Positions 25,610-33,361 of a DNA stretch of 64,000 nt are shown here, one piece after another. The stretch spans positions 1-64,000 of the forward strand of contig NZ_CAUCSQ010000022.1 of the NCBI RefSeq assembly GCF_958445495.1, read 5' to 3'. The notes beneath the pieces were generated by a model, which was given only the letters and a program-made list of their open reading frames with translations, was not told where the DNA came from and searched no databases. Numbering within the stretch: position 1 is the first letter of the stretch; each line of letters starts with the position of its first letter. This DNA comes from an uncultured Bacteroides sp. GTDB lineage: Bacteria; Bacteroidota; Bacteroidia; Bacteroidales; Bacteroidaceae. A program made the position numbers and the translations under genes.

Positions 25610-27385
25610 CTATTTGTAAACAGGTCCGTAAGTCGTACAAGCCCTATAGTCCGCTCCCTCTTTGTCCATGCCGAAAGCGTTCCATGCAGCCGGACGGAAT
25701 ATCTTGTCTTCTTCTACGTTATGCATGCATACCGGGATGCGGAGCATGGAAGCAAGAGTAATCAAATCCTGTCCGATGTGCCCGTAACTGATGGCTCCGT
25801 GATTGGCTCCCCAGTTGTTCATTACGGAATATACATCCTTGAAGGCCGGTTTGTCGCACAAGCGGGGAACAAACCAGGTCGTAGGCCAGGTGGGGTCTGT
25901 GCGCATGTTCAGCTTTTCATGGATTTCCGGGTCAATCTCGACTGTCCATCCCTCTGCAATCTGCAGGACAGGGCCCAATCCCTTGATAAGGTTCAGACGT
26001 GTCATCGTGACAGGCATTCCTCCTTTTGACAGGAAGTTGGACGAGAAACCTCCTCCCCGGAAGTAATCGCGGTCCGCCGGATACCAGGTCGTCGCTTTCA
26101 GGCAGTTCTCCACATCCGTATCGGTCAGGTTCCACGGCTCTTTCATAACCGGATTCCCTTCCGTATCCGACGACTGTCCCGAACCGTCCAGAGTCGTCGC
26201 GCCGGAATTGATAAGATGGATGATACCGTTAGACGCCTTACCGCTCAACTCTTTGCCGGTCACACGTTTTACGGCTTCCGGGCTCCAGTAAGTACGTACA
26301 TCGGAGAAGATTTGCGCCCGGTTGGTGAGCAAATGCCCGAACAACATCGCCACGCCGTTGCAGGCATCGTTTTCAGTAGCTACCACAAAAGCCTCCCGGA
26401 TACCGTTCCAGTCAAAAGAAGTGTTCAATAAAGCCTCCGGATAATCGCCGTTGGGATAAAAGTCGGTCCATTGGCGTTGTCCTTGGAATCCGGCTGCGAT
26501 AGCGTTGTGTCCCAATGCCTCTTCCTTGAATCCCATTTCTTTCAGTTTGGGATTGCCGGTCATCAGGTCGCGCATGATAATCGTCATTTTCACGATAAAT
26601 TCCCAGTCCGCATCCTTCTGTTCGCGGCTCTTACGCTTTTCAGGACGGTTTTTAAAATCTTTCCCTTCGTTCACTTTGCAGTATTTCTCTGTCCATGCCA
26701 TTGCTTTCGCATATTCCTCGCGGTCGTAAATACCCTCTTCCATACGGCGGATGATTTCCGTCAGGTCCACGGACTCATTGCGCATTCCGAGATATTCCTG
26801 GAAAAAGTCAGGATTGACGATAGAGCCGGCAATCCCCATGGATACGCTGCCCAATGACAGGTAAGACTTGCCTCTCATGGTAGCTACAGCCTGTGCGGCA
26901 CGTGCAAAACGGAGAATTTTTTCCGCCACGTCTTCGGGAATCGTGTTGTCGTCCAAGTCTTGTACGTCACGTCCGTAAATACCGAACGCGGGAAGTCCTT
27001 TTTGGGCGTGCCCGGCAAGTACGGCGGCGAGATATACCGCGCCCGGACGTTCTGTCCCGTTGAATCCCCAGACAGCTTTCGGGTAATAAGGGTTCATGTC
27101 CATCGTCTCCGCACCGTAACACCAGCAGGAAGTTACGGTAATGGTAGAACCTACTCCTTCTCTTTCAAATTTCTCGGCGCAAGCGGCGCTTTCGGCCACA
27201 CGGCCGATGGTGCTGTCGGCAATCACGCATTCTACCGGGCTTCCGTCACCGTTTTTCAGGTTACTGCTGATTAACTCGGCTACTGCCTTTGCCAAATTCA
27301 TAGTCTTTTCTTCCAGACTTTCACGGACACCTCCCTGGCGACCGTCGATGGTGGGACGAATCCCGATTTTCGGATACTTTTTCAT
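25610..27385 (-). CDS. fucI: L-fucose isomerase
   Basis: This 591-residue enzyme converts L-fucose to L-fuculose and has the same length as the E. coli enzyme. The manganese ligands are present: Glu338 (VVATEND), Asp362 (IFSDVR) and His529 (GANHGAISYGHIG), one residue offset from E. coli Glu337, Asp361 and His528. It follows fucR by 67 bases. That gap contains an exact copy of the 20-bp sequence found upstream of fucR, so fucI may have its own control point. Confidence 0.96.
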   Translation of the reverse strand: MKKYPKIGIRPTIDGRQGGVRESLEEKTMNLAKAVAELISSNLKNGDGSPVECVIADSTIGRVAESAACAEKFEREGVGSTITVTSCWCYGAETMDMNPYYPKAVWGFNGTERPGAVYLAAVLAGHAQKGLPAFGIYGRDVQDLDDNTIPEDVAEKILRFARAAQAVATMRGKSYLSLGSVSMGIAGSIVNPDFFQEYLGMRNESVDLTEIIRRMEEGIYDREEYAKAMAWTEKYCKVNEGKDFKNRPEKRKSREQKDADWEFIVKMTIIMRDLMTGNPKLKEMGFKEEALGHNAIAAGFQGQRQWTDFYPNGDYPEALLNTSFDWNGIREAFVVATENDACNGVAMLFGHLLTNRAQIFSDVRTYWSPEAVKRVTGKELSGKASNGIIHLINSGATTLDGSGQSSDTEGNPVMKEPWNLTDTDVENCLKATTWYPADRDYFRGGGFSSNFLSKGGMPVTMTRLNLIKGLGPVLQIAEGWTVEIDPEIHEKLNMRTDPTWPTTWFVPRLCDKPAFKDVYSVMNNWGANHGAISYGHIGQDLITLASMLRIPVCMHNVEEDKIFRPAAWNAFGMDKEGADYRACTTYGPVYK

Positions 27386-27417
27386 GGTTTCTTTTTTGTT
27401 ATATGGTTAATTGAAAT

Positions 27418-27437
27418 CTGTGCTGAACTATGCTGAT
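27418..27437 (-). promoter_or_regulatory. Candidate FucR operator between fucR and fucI
   Basis: On the + strand the site reads CTGTGCTGAACTATGCTGAT, identical over 20 bases to 28469-28488 upstream of fucR. It has two TGCTGA hexamers 10 bases apart, so both face the same side of the helix, and a weak dyad GCnnAnnTnnGC. It ends 33 bases before the fucI ATG. No other copy was noticed in the window. Confidence 0.75.
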
Positions 27438-27452
27438 TATTCCGTAAAAAAA

Positions 27453-28448
27453 TCAGAGGGATTTCCGAAATCTGATTTCAGTAGGCAGGTACTTTTGTAC
27501 CGGAGTATTGTCAAGGACAAATTTCGCCGCCTCATTTCCCATCATTTCCCAGTCAATGCTTAGCGACGTGATTCCTTCGTCGATAACCTCGTAGGAAGGG
27601 ATGTCGTTGTATGCCAGCAGGCCGAAATCTTTTCCGCATTTCAAGCCCTCCTGCCTTCCCTGTTTCACGACTTTTACCACATCTTGCTGTTTGATGGCGA
27701 TGTATATGGTTCCTTTGCAGACTGTCAGGCTGTCGATGTCCTCCTGTATCTCATGCAAGAAACCGTGTTCCTCACAGAAACGGGTGAAATATTCCTTGCT
27801 GCTTTGCGGATGCTTCAAGCCTTTGGAAAACAGAAAGACCATCCGGTTGTACTTTTGCATCTTTTCTTTCAGTGAAAGCAACGCTCCGTAAAAAGCCCCG
27901 TCAAAATCCTGGCAGATGTAGAAATATTTGCCTTTCTCGAATTTGCCGAAATCGAGAAGCAACAACCTGGCAGGATTTATTTTAGTGAGAGCCGCACTGA
28001 ATTTCTCATTATCGAAATTCATGACTACGTATTTCTTGTATTTCCCTATGGATTCGCGGATAATCGTATTGAAGAGCCGTTCATTGTATTGGTGGAACAA
28101 CAGGTCCACTTTGTAGTTGATGGGCAAACGCCTGATAAAGCTGTTATACAACGCTTCTTTAAAAGGAGTGTACTGGTCGAGCAATAATAGGATATTGGTT
28201 ACCTGGCTGGTTACGTAATACCCTTTTCCCGGAGTGGAGTCGATTAGTCCCCGTTCGCGCAAATCGAGAAACGCCTTGAAAACCGTGTCGCGTGATACCC
28301 CGTATTGCGCGCTTAACCGATTGATGGAAGGCAAGGAATCCCCTTCACGAAATTCTTTCATGGAAATAGCCTGGCTGAGCGTGTCCGCCAGTTGGGTGAC
28401 CTTGCTTGAGTGTTGGCCGAATGTTGCCTTCCTGTCAGTTTGTTTCAT
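27453..28448 (-). CDS. fucR: GntR-type repressor of the fucose operon
   Basis: This 331-residue regulator has an N-terminal GntR winged helix (about 15-85; SLPSINRLSAQYGVSRDTVFKAFLDLRERGLI) and a C-terminal domain resembling periplasmic sugar-binding proteins (about 95-331). That combination is like AraR-type regulators. In B. thetaiotaomicron FucR represses the fucose operon and is released by L-fucose. Here it is the first gene of the same transcript. An identical 20-bp element precedes both it and fucI, which fits autoregulation. Confidence 0.92.
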   Translation of the reverse strand: MKQTDRKATFGQHSSKVTQLADTLSQAISMKEFREGDSLPSINRLSAQYGVSRDTVFKAFLDLRERGLIDSTPGKGYYVTSQVTNILLLLDQYTPFKEALYNSFIRRLPINYKVDLLFHQYNERLFNTIIRESIGKYKKYVVMNFDNEKFSAALTKINPARLLLLDFGKFEKGKYFYICQDFDGAFYGALLSLKEKMQKYNRMVFLFSKGLKHPQSSKEYFTRFCEEHGFLHEIQEDIDSLTVCKGTIYIAIKQQDVVKVVKQGRQEGLKCGKDFGLLAYNDIPSYEVIDEGITSLSIDWEMMGNEAAKFVLDNTPVQKYLPTEIRFRKSL

Positions 28449-28468
28449 ATAGGTTATATCTTGGATAA

Positions 28469-28488
28469 CTGTGCTGAACTATGCTGAT
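28469..28488 (-). promoter_or_regulatory. Candidate FucR operator upstream of fucR
   Basis: This exact 20-base copy of 27418-27437 lies 21-40 bases before the fucR ATG. Next to it, read leftward, lies TTTCTTTG (28490-28497), a near match to the -7 consensus, so bound repressor would cover the transcription start. Confidence 0.75.
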
Positions 28489-28559
28489 GCAAAGAAAGGT
28501 ATTTTATTCGGAAACGGAGAAATAATTTGCTATGTTTTACAGCATAAGTAGGATATAAA

Positions 28560-28591
28560 AAATCCCCTCCGTTTTTTACCGGAGGGGATTT
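28560..28591 (-). terminator. Terminator after rpsP
   Basis: AAATCCCCTCCG (28560-28571) pairs perfectly with CGGAGGGGATTT (28580-28591). Read leftward it runs into TTTTTATATCC. It lies 41 bases beyond the rpsP stop. Confidence 0.85.
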
Positions 28592-28631
28592 ATAGCTTTT
28601 TCCAGATTTCTTGTTCGGAATCTGCCGGAAT

Positions 28632-29186
28632 TTATTCGGCAGCAGCTTCTGTTGCGGGAGCCTCTTCAGCCGGGGCTTCCGTAGCTTCTTCTGCAGGTGC
28701 TTCGGCAGCAGCTTTTGCAGCGGCTTCGGCAGCTTTCTTTTCAGCGAGCGCTTTCGCTTTCACTTCATTGATTTTCTTTTCTGCTTCCAGACGCGCTTTG
28801 GCTTCGGCTTTCTTCGCTTCGTCCTGTTTAGCTTTCAAAGCAGCCAAGCCAGACTGTTTGTCGTTTTTCCAGGCTTCGAATTTAGCTTCCGCTTCCGCTT
28901 CTCCGAATGCGCCTTTCGCTACACCGCCCAAAAGGTGTTTTTTCATATACACCCCTTCACGGGAAAGGATATTGCGTACAGTGTCACTCGGCTGTGCACC
29001 TTTCAATACCCATGATAATGCAGCGTCGAAATTCAAATCTACTGTAGCAGGATTGGTGTTCGGGTTGTAAGTACCAATCTTCTCAATAAATTTACCATCA
29101 CGTGGTGCTCTGCTGTCTGCAATTACAATTGAATAGAACGCATAACTTTTACGTCCGTGTCTTTGCAATCTGATTCTAGTTGCCAT
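28632..29186 (-). CDS. rpsP: 30S ribosomal protein S16 with long C-terminal tail
   Basis: This 184-residue protein has the S16 domain in the first 85 or so residues (ATRIRLQRHGRKSYAFYSIVIADSR, then KIGTYNPNT). Most bacterial S16 proteins end soon after this. Here about 95 further residues form a Lys/Ala-rich helix (about 105-155) and then an Ala/Glu/Pro-rich acidic end. Long S16 tails of this kind are known in Bacteroidetes. The gene has its own consensus promoter and terminator, so it is a single transcription unit between nhaC and fucR. Confidence 0.95.
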   Translation of the reverse strand: MATRIRLQRHGRKSYAFYSIVIADSRAPRDGKFIEKIGTYNPNTNPATVDLNFDAALSWVLKGAQPSDTVRNILSREGVYMKKHLLGGVAKGAFGEAEAEAKFEAWKNDKQSGLAALKAKQDEAKKAEAKARLEAEKKINEVKAKALAEKKAAEAAAKAAAEAPAEEATEAPAEEAPATEAAAE

Positions 29187-29245
29187 TTTAATACTTGTTT
29201 TTAATGATTGATTTGAATTATGCTACTAACTCGTAATAGCGGGCG

Positions 29246-29276
29246 CAAAGATACGGCTTTTCTTTTGATTGACAAA
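29246..29276 (-). promoter_or_regulatory. Consensus promoter of rpsP
   Basis: Read leftward: TTTG (29276-29273), 19 bases, TATCTTTG (29253-29246). Both elements match the Bacteroides consensus with correct spacing. It starts 19 bases past the nhaC stop and 60 bases before the rpsP ATG. Confidence 0.85.
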
Positions 29277-29294
29277 TATTTCCCCGCTTTTTCT

Positions 29295-30596
29295 TTATGA
29301 ATACCGTTTGGGATAACGGAATAGAATGGCGGACAGGGCGCAGATTCCCATCGTGAACGGATAATAGAGATTGCCGATAATGCTGACGGGAGAAATGCCG
29401 GCCAGCCCTGCGGCAATCAGCATTTGCGCTCCGTAAGGAATGATTCCTTGTATCAGGCAGGAAAACGTGTCGAGGATACTGGCCGTTTTCCGCCGGTCGA
29501 GATGATATTTCCGGGCAATATCCTTGGCAATCGGTCCTGTTGTGATAATGGCAATGGTGTTGTTGGCCGTGCACAGGTTGGCGATGCTCACCAGGGCGGC
29601 GATGCTCAGTTCCGCACCTCTCTTGCCGTTGATGCGGCGGGTCAGTTTTCGGATAATAAAGTCGATGCCTCCGTTGTAACGGATGGTTTCCAGCATTCCT
29701 CCCGCCAGCAAAGTGATGATAATCAGTTCTCCCATTCCTGTAATGCCGCTTCCCATGGCGCCGAACCAGTCGAATACCCCCAGGCTTCCGGTAGCGGCGC
29801 CGACGATGCCGCTTGCCAGAATACCTATAATTAATACGAGCATGACATTCATTCCGGCAACGGCCGTTCCTAATACTATCATATAAGGTATGACCTTCAC
29901 CCATTCGATGGTCTGGGCGTGTGCGGGCGCGGTGACGGATAACCCCTGGAAGATATAAATGCCCAGTACCACAATGGCTGCGGGAACGACTATCATGGAG
30001 TTTACCCGGAATTTGTCGCGCATCACGCATTCCTGCGTTTTGGTGGAAGCGATAGTCGTGTCGGAGATGAATGACAGGTTGTCTCCGAAAAAAGAACCCC
30101 CGACAACGACCGCCACCATGAAAGGAAGGGCTATTTCCGTCTTTTCCGCCAACCCCACTGCAACGGGAGTAAGCGCAACGATAGTTCCTACGCTGGTCCC
30201 TATGGACAGGGAGATAAAACAGGCGGCAATGAATATTCCGGCCAGTAACAGATTGTCGGGGAGGATGTGCAGAGTCAGGTTGACGGTCGCATCAATGGCC
30301 CCCATCTGTTTGGCGCTTTGCGCGAAAGCCCCTGCAAGGATGAATATCCAAATCATCAGGAGAATATTCTTGTTGGCGGCTCCTACGGAGAACTGATAAA
30401 TCCGTTGGTCCAGTTTCAGTCCGCGTGTGATGGCTATGGCATAACAGGAAGAGACAAGAAAAGCCACTGTGATAGGCACTTTATAAAAATCATTCACCAG
30501 GATGGAAGTTACCAGGTAAAGGCATAGGAAAACCAACAGGGGGCTTAACGACCACCAGTTGCCGGTACGGTTCTTATGTATATTTTCTTCAGTCAT
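29295..30596 (-). CDS. nhaC: Na+/H+ antiporter, NhaC family
   Basis: This 433-residue membrane protein has about 11 or 12 helices and exchanges sodium for protons. Conserved features include GTSVGTIVALTPVAVGLAEKT, GDNLSFISDTTIASTKTQ, and a late GPIAKDIARKYHLDRRKTASILDTFSC. The SDTTIAST stretch is typical of the NhaC branch. It is a single-gene unit with its own consensus promoter. A sodium role fits with the sodium-type c-ring of the V-ATPase in this window, but related NhaC-like proteins can use other substrates. Confidence 0.88.
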   Translation of the reverse strand: MTEENIHKNRTGNWWSLSPLLVFLCLYLVTSILVNDFYKVPITVAFLVSSCYAIAITRGLKLDQRIYQFSVGAANKNILLMIWIFILAGAFAQSAKQMGAIDATVNLTLHILPDNLLLAGIFIAACFISLSIGTSVGTIVALTPVAVGLAEKTEIALPFMVAVVVGGSFFGDNLSFISDTTIASTKTQECVMRDKFRVNSMIVVPAAIVVLGIYIFQGLSVTAPAHAQTIEWVKVIPYMIVLGTAVAGMNVMLVLIIGILASGIVGAATGSLGVFDWFGAMGSGITGMGELIIITLLAGGMLETIRYNGGIDFIIRKLTRRINGKRGAELSIAALVSIANLCTANNTIAIITTGPIAKDIARKYHLDRRKTASILDTFSCLIQGIIPYGAQMLIAAGLAGISPVSIIGNLYYPFTMGICALSAILFRYPKRYS

Positions 30597-30635
30597 AAGG
30601 CAGGGGTTAGGGTATTTGTTTCATTAATAATGGTG

Positions 30636-30667
30636 CAAAAGTAGTGTTTTTCATAAGAAGTGGCAAA
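30636..30667 (-). promoter_or_regulatory. Consensus promoter of nhaC
   Basis: Read leftward: TTTG (30667-30664), 20 bases, TACTTTTG (30643-30636), 40 bases before the nhaC ATG. Both boxes match consensus. Confidence 0.85.
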
Positions 30668-30783
30668 AAAGAATCTTCTTGTTAAATATTATGAATTGCG
30701 GCAAAACATGGGCACTCTTTATTTTTCCTTGTTGTAAGTACTTGATTATTAGCATGGTATCAACCCGGTTTTTCCTTTAAAAC

Positions 30784-30818
30784 CAACGGGTCGTTCCTTT
30801 AAAAGGAACGGCCCGTTG
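30784..30818. repeat. Long hairpin with CGTTCCTTT arms
   Basis: CAACGGGTCGTTCCTTT (30784-30800) pairs with AAAGGAACGGCCCGTTG (30802-30818) with one G-U pair and almost no loop. It is one of three consecutive inverted repeats in the 336-base spacer 30597-30932, which otherwise holds only the nhaC promoter. It could serve as the terminator of the DJ-1/PfpI gene, but there is no clean T tail. Confidence 0.6.
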
Positions 30819-30835
30819 CTCACCGAGAAACACAC

Positions 30836-30854
30836 CGTTCCTTTTAAAGGAACG
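30836..30854. repeat. Hairpin sharing the CGTTCCTTT arm sequence
   Basis: CGTTCCTTTTAAAGGAACG is an almost loop-free inverted repeat. It repeats the core of the hairpin at 30784-30818. A third, shorter one (GGTTTT/AAAACC near 30768-30784) precedes them. Confidence 0.6.
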
Positions 30855-30932
30855 ATGCGTTCTGTAGACAGGGGGTTGCCTACCGGGTGAATTTGTTGAT
30901 TCTTGTTACTTTTCGCTTGTTTTCGTCCGGTT

Positions 30933-31466
30933 TTATTTCAGCGCTCTGATAATTTGCGGCATCATTGTCCAAATCGTATTTTCATCCTGAGCGGTAAAGA
31001 AATTGCCGTCCGTAACGGATTTTTCATCTGTAGCGGTTCCGTTCTGGATAGCCGGTTTGGCTAATGGATGGACAGCGACTTTTTTCCCTTTCGTTATGCC
31101 GGTAAAGTCAAATATCATTGCACCTGCACAATGTCCAATCATAAATTTCCCTTTTTCCCCGAAAGTTTTGATTACCTGCAGCAAGTCCGTGTTGTAAGGC
31201 TTGTCCGCATTTTGTTGAAAAGCAGGCACGGCATCGCCGCAGGCAAAAACGAGCGCGTCAAATTCATCCTCATGTCCTTTCAGGTTGGCAATCACGTCGT
31301 CCGTCACCACGCCGATTCCCGAATTTGTTTTAATTTCTCTGCTGTCCGATACGGCAAATACCTTATAGGGGATACCATTCTCAAAAAATGCTTCCAGATA
31401 TTGGAACAAACCGCAACCGTTTACCGGATTTACTGCTAAAACTGCTACTTTCTTTGCCATAATCAT
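30933..31466 (-). CDS. DJ-1/PfpI family protein
   Basis: This 177-residue protein has the DJ-1/PfpI fold. The reactive cysteine is Cys113 in the nucleophile elbow MIGHCAGAMIFD. DALVFACGDAVPAF precedes it, and the protein starts KKVAVLAVNPVNGCGLFQYLEAF. Family members act as glyoxalases, deglycases, chaperones or peptidases, and the exact role cannot be read from the sequence. The start may be the second ATG (31460; MAKKVAVL). It is transcribed from its own promoter. Confidence 0.85.
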   Translation of the reverse strand: MIMAKKVAVLAVNPVNGCGLFQYLEAFFENGIPYKVFAVSDSREIKTNSGIGVVTDDVIANLKGHEDEFDALVFACGDAVPAFQQNADKPYNTDLLQVIKTFGEKGKFMIGHCAGAMIFDFTGITKGKKVAVHPLAKPAIQNGTATDEKSVTDGNFFTAQDENTIWTMMPQIIRALK

Positions 31467-31515
31467 AATTATTTAGGTGAAACAATCGTTATAGTACTTT
31501 CTTGCCTTTATCCTA

Positions 31516-31547
31516 CAAAGATAACCGCTTCGGTTGAAAGATGCAAT
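31516..31547 (-). promoter_or_regulatory. Promoter of the DJ-1/PfpI gene
   Basis: Read leftward: ATTG (31547-31544), 20 bases, TATCTTTG (31523-31516). The -7 box is perfect and the -33 box has one mismatch. It lies 50 bases before the ATG. Confidence 0.7.
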
Positions 31548-31638
31548 AAGGCGCTTGGGAATAAAGAAGTTACACGGACATATCTGTTGCTGGAACTCAA
31601 CAAACTATGAAAAGTTAAAGAATGAGAAATTTTAATCC

Positions 31639-31657
31639 GGCGGGAAACTGCCCCGCC
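31639..31657 (-). terminator. Weak terminator candidate after the choloylglycine hydrolase gene
   Basis: GGCGGG (31639-31644) pairs with CCCGCC (31652-31657). Read leftward it is followed by GGATTAAAATTTCTC, only moderately T-rich. It is about 90 bases past the gene end. Confidence 0.35.
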
Positions 31658-31749
31658 AGGGATGTGTCTGACCGTCCGGGAGATAAACGGCCGATGCCGG
31701 CGCTTGCCGCCTTGCATGCGGACCGTATCGTATGTTTCGGGAACACCGG

Positions 31750-32727
31750 TCATTTTACTCCCAGAAATTTGAAAGGTGAGGCAGCCTTGAATTCTCCGGA
31801 TGTATTTCCATGATACATTTCCCCGTTGGTGATTGAGAGTTTCAGTACCGGGGCGCTTTCGGAAAAGTCCAGGTCCCGGAGATTTACCCAGAAGGTGTTC
31901 GCTGTGAGGCTTGATTCGAAGAAATACCTTAAATTTTTGCTGTCTGAAACAGTTCTCCATTGGGTCGTAGAGATTTCCGGGCTTTCGGGAGTTGAAATTC
32001 CATACGGGACGGAGGCATTGCGCACGACGCTGAAAACGCTGGCTACGGCTATTCTCTCGTCATCTGTCTTGGGTAATGCATTGATATAGAAATCAGCTCT
32101 GGCAAACCGGTCGGCTGCACGGTTGGTTCCGGGCAGGAAAGTCAGTCCGCCTATTGCTTTCCAGTATTCGCTAAGCGCCAGTTGCTTGTCATAGGTGGGG
32201 GAGTTAGTCATCACTTTATATTCTTTATTGTGATATACGGTAAGTTTTCCGCCGATGTATTCGAAAACGGCGCAGTCGCCCGCCGCGTCTGAAACGGACA
32301 GGTGCAGTGTCGCCAGGCGGGAACCGTCGGGCATCCTGTCCGAAACCACCTGGAACGTATCCTCGCCAATGTAAGCGACTGCTTCTTCCACAGTGGCGAA
32401 ATTATCCAGCATATATTGCACCCATGCCGTAATGGCAAGCCCCGGCTTGTTTTTATCTCTTGCCGGATATTCGGTTTCGGGTAGCCAGAGCAGGTTGGCG
32501 ACCAGCCCTTTTTCGTTCATTCCGTCCGTACTGGCTATTTCAAAAGCGGAAGTTACTACGCTGCCATACCGGGAAGTCCATTCTAACGAGTTTTCTCCGG
32601 TTTCCCCATTTCGTTTCATGCCCCTGGGGAACACCCAGAGATTGCTGTGCATATCTGTTTTCCAATCCATTGAGCGGCCGGTTGCCACCATGCCATTGTT
32701 TCCTGTATAAACGACTCTCGTACACAT
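31750..32727 (-). CDS. Choloylglycine hydrolase family (Ntn) enzyme, no signal peptide
   Basis: This 325-residue N-terminal nucleophile hydrolase cleaves linear amides such as conjugated bile salts or penicillin V. It begins Met-Cys, so removal of Met would expose the nucleophile Cys2 directly and no leader is present. That places the enzyme in the cytoplasm. Arg18, Asp21, Asn175 (in MTNSP) and Arg207 (in ADRF) match the catalytic set Cys2, Arg18, Asp21, Asn175 and Arg228 of bile salt hydrolases. The substrate-selecting position that is Asn in bile salt hydrolases and Tyr in penicillin V acylases appears to be Trp81 here. The substrate is therefore open. It is divergent from the marR efflux operon. 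Confidence 0.85.
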   Translation of the reverse strand: MCTRVVYTGNNGMVATGRSMDWKTDMHSNLWVFPRGMKRNGETGENSLEWTSRYGSVVTSAFEIASTDGMNEKGLVANLLWLPETEYPARDKNKPGLAITAWVQYMLDNFATVEEAVAYIGEDTFQVVSDRMPDGSRLATLHLSVSDAAGDCAVFEYIGGKLTVYHNKEYKVMTNSPTYDKQLALSEYWKAIGGLTFLPGTNRAADRFARADFYINALPKTDDERIAVASVFSVVRNASVPYGISTPESPEISTTQWRTVSDSKNLRYFFESSLTANTFWVNLRDLDFSESAPVLKLSITNGEMYHGNTSGEFKAASPFKFLGVK

Positions 32728-32844
32728 AGTTTGAATTTTTTAATTGTTATCCGTCAGGTTTAGGGAATTAACAAGAATAAGCCGGTAAGGTTCAGGGAGG
32801 GAAGCATTTTCCATATTGGATACATGTTTTTCCTGCAGGCATGA

Positions 32845-32868
32845 AATTAGTCAAATATTTGACTAATT
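32845..32868 (+). promoter_or_regulatory. Perfect 24-bp palindrome, candidate MarR operator
   Basis: AATTAGTCAAAT is followed directly by its reverse complement, ATTTGACTAATT. The right arm contains the TTTG -33 element of the marR promoter. The form (TAGTCAA and TTGACTA half-sites) is typical of MarR-family operators, so the product of the next gene probably binds here and blocks its own operon. Confidence 0.85.
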
Positions 32869-32889
32869 CGAAGGGAATGCGTACCTTTG
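32858..32889 (+). promoter_or_regulatory. Promoter of the marR-tolC-emrAB operon
   Basis: TTTG (32858-32861), 20 bases, TACCTTTG (32882-32889): both boxes match consensus with ideal spacing. The -33 box lies inside the palindrome at 32845-32868. Transcription should start near 32896, 25 bases before the ATG. Confidence 0.85.
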
Positions 32890-32920
32890 CCCCCGAAAAA
32901 GGTAAAAATGATTTTTTAGA

Positions 32921-33361
32921 ATGAGGGAAGGAGCGGAGTTTAGAGAACTCATGTTGCAGATTGTCCGGATACGTATGGCTTTTCGCCGTTCCATGCAGCG
33001 GACGTTGAAGAAAAATAATGCGGGCATTACGTTTGAGATGCTTCAAGTATTGAGCAGTTTATGGCACGAACAAGGTATCAGCCAGCAGGTATTGGCGGAA
33101 CGTATAGCGAAAGATAAGGCCTGTCTTACCAATTTGATGAATAATCTCGAAAAGAAAGGATATGTTTGCCGGAAGGAAGACCCGGAAGACCGCCGTAACA
33201 AGCTGGTCTTCCTGACTCCTGCCGGCGAAAGGTTTAAGGAACAGATTCGTCCGGTTCTGGACCAGGTGTATGTATGTGCGGAACGTATGACGGGGGTTGA
33301 ACGTATTGAAACGATGTTGTCCGAATTAAACAGTATGTATGATGTTCTTGAAAAAATATAG
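32921..33361 (+). CDS. MarR family transcriptional regulator
   Basis: This 146-residue winged-helix repressor has the recognition region RIAKDKACLTNLMNNLEKKGYVCRKEDPEDRRNKLVFLTPAG, including the wing motif with Asp-Arg-Arg. It is the first gene of an operon with a complete tripartite drug efflux system, the usual target of such regulators. Its likely operator is the palindrome overlapping its promoter, implying autorepression relieved by a small ligand. Its end overlaps the tolC-like gene by 23 bases. Confidence 0.9.
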   Translation: MREGAEFRELMLQIVRIRMAFRRSMQRTLKKNNAGITFEMLQVLSSLWHEQGISQQVLAERIAKDKACLTNLMNNLEKKGYVCRKEDPEDRRNKLVFLTPAGERFKEQIRPVLDQVYVCAERMTGVERIETMLSELNSMYDVLEKI

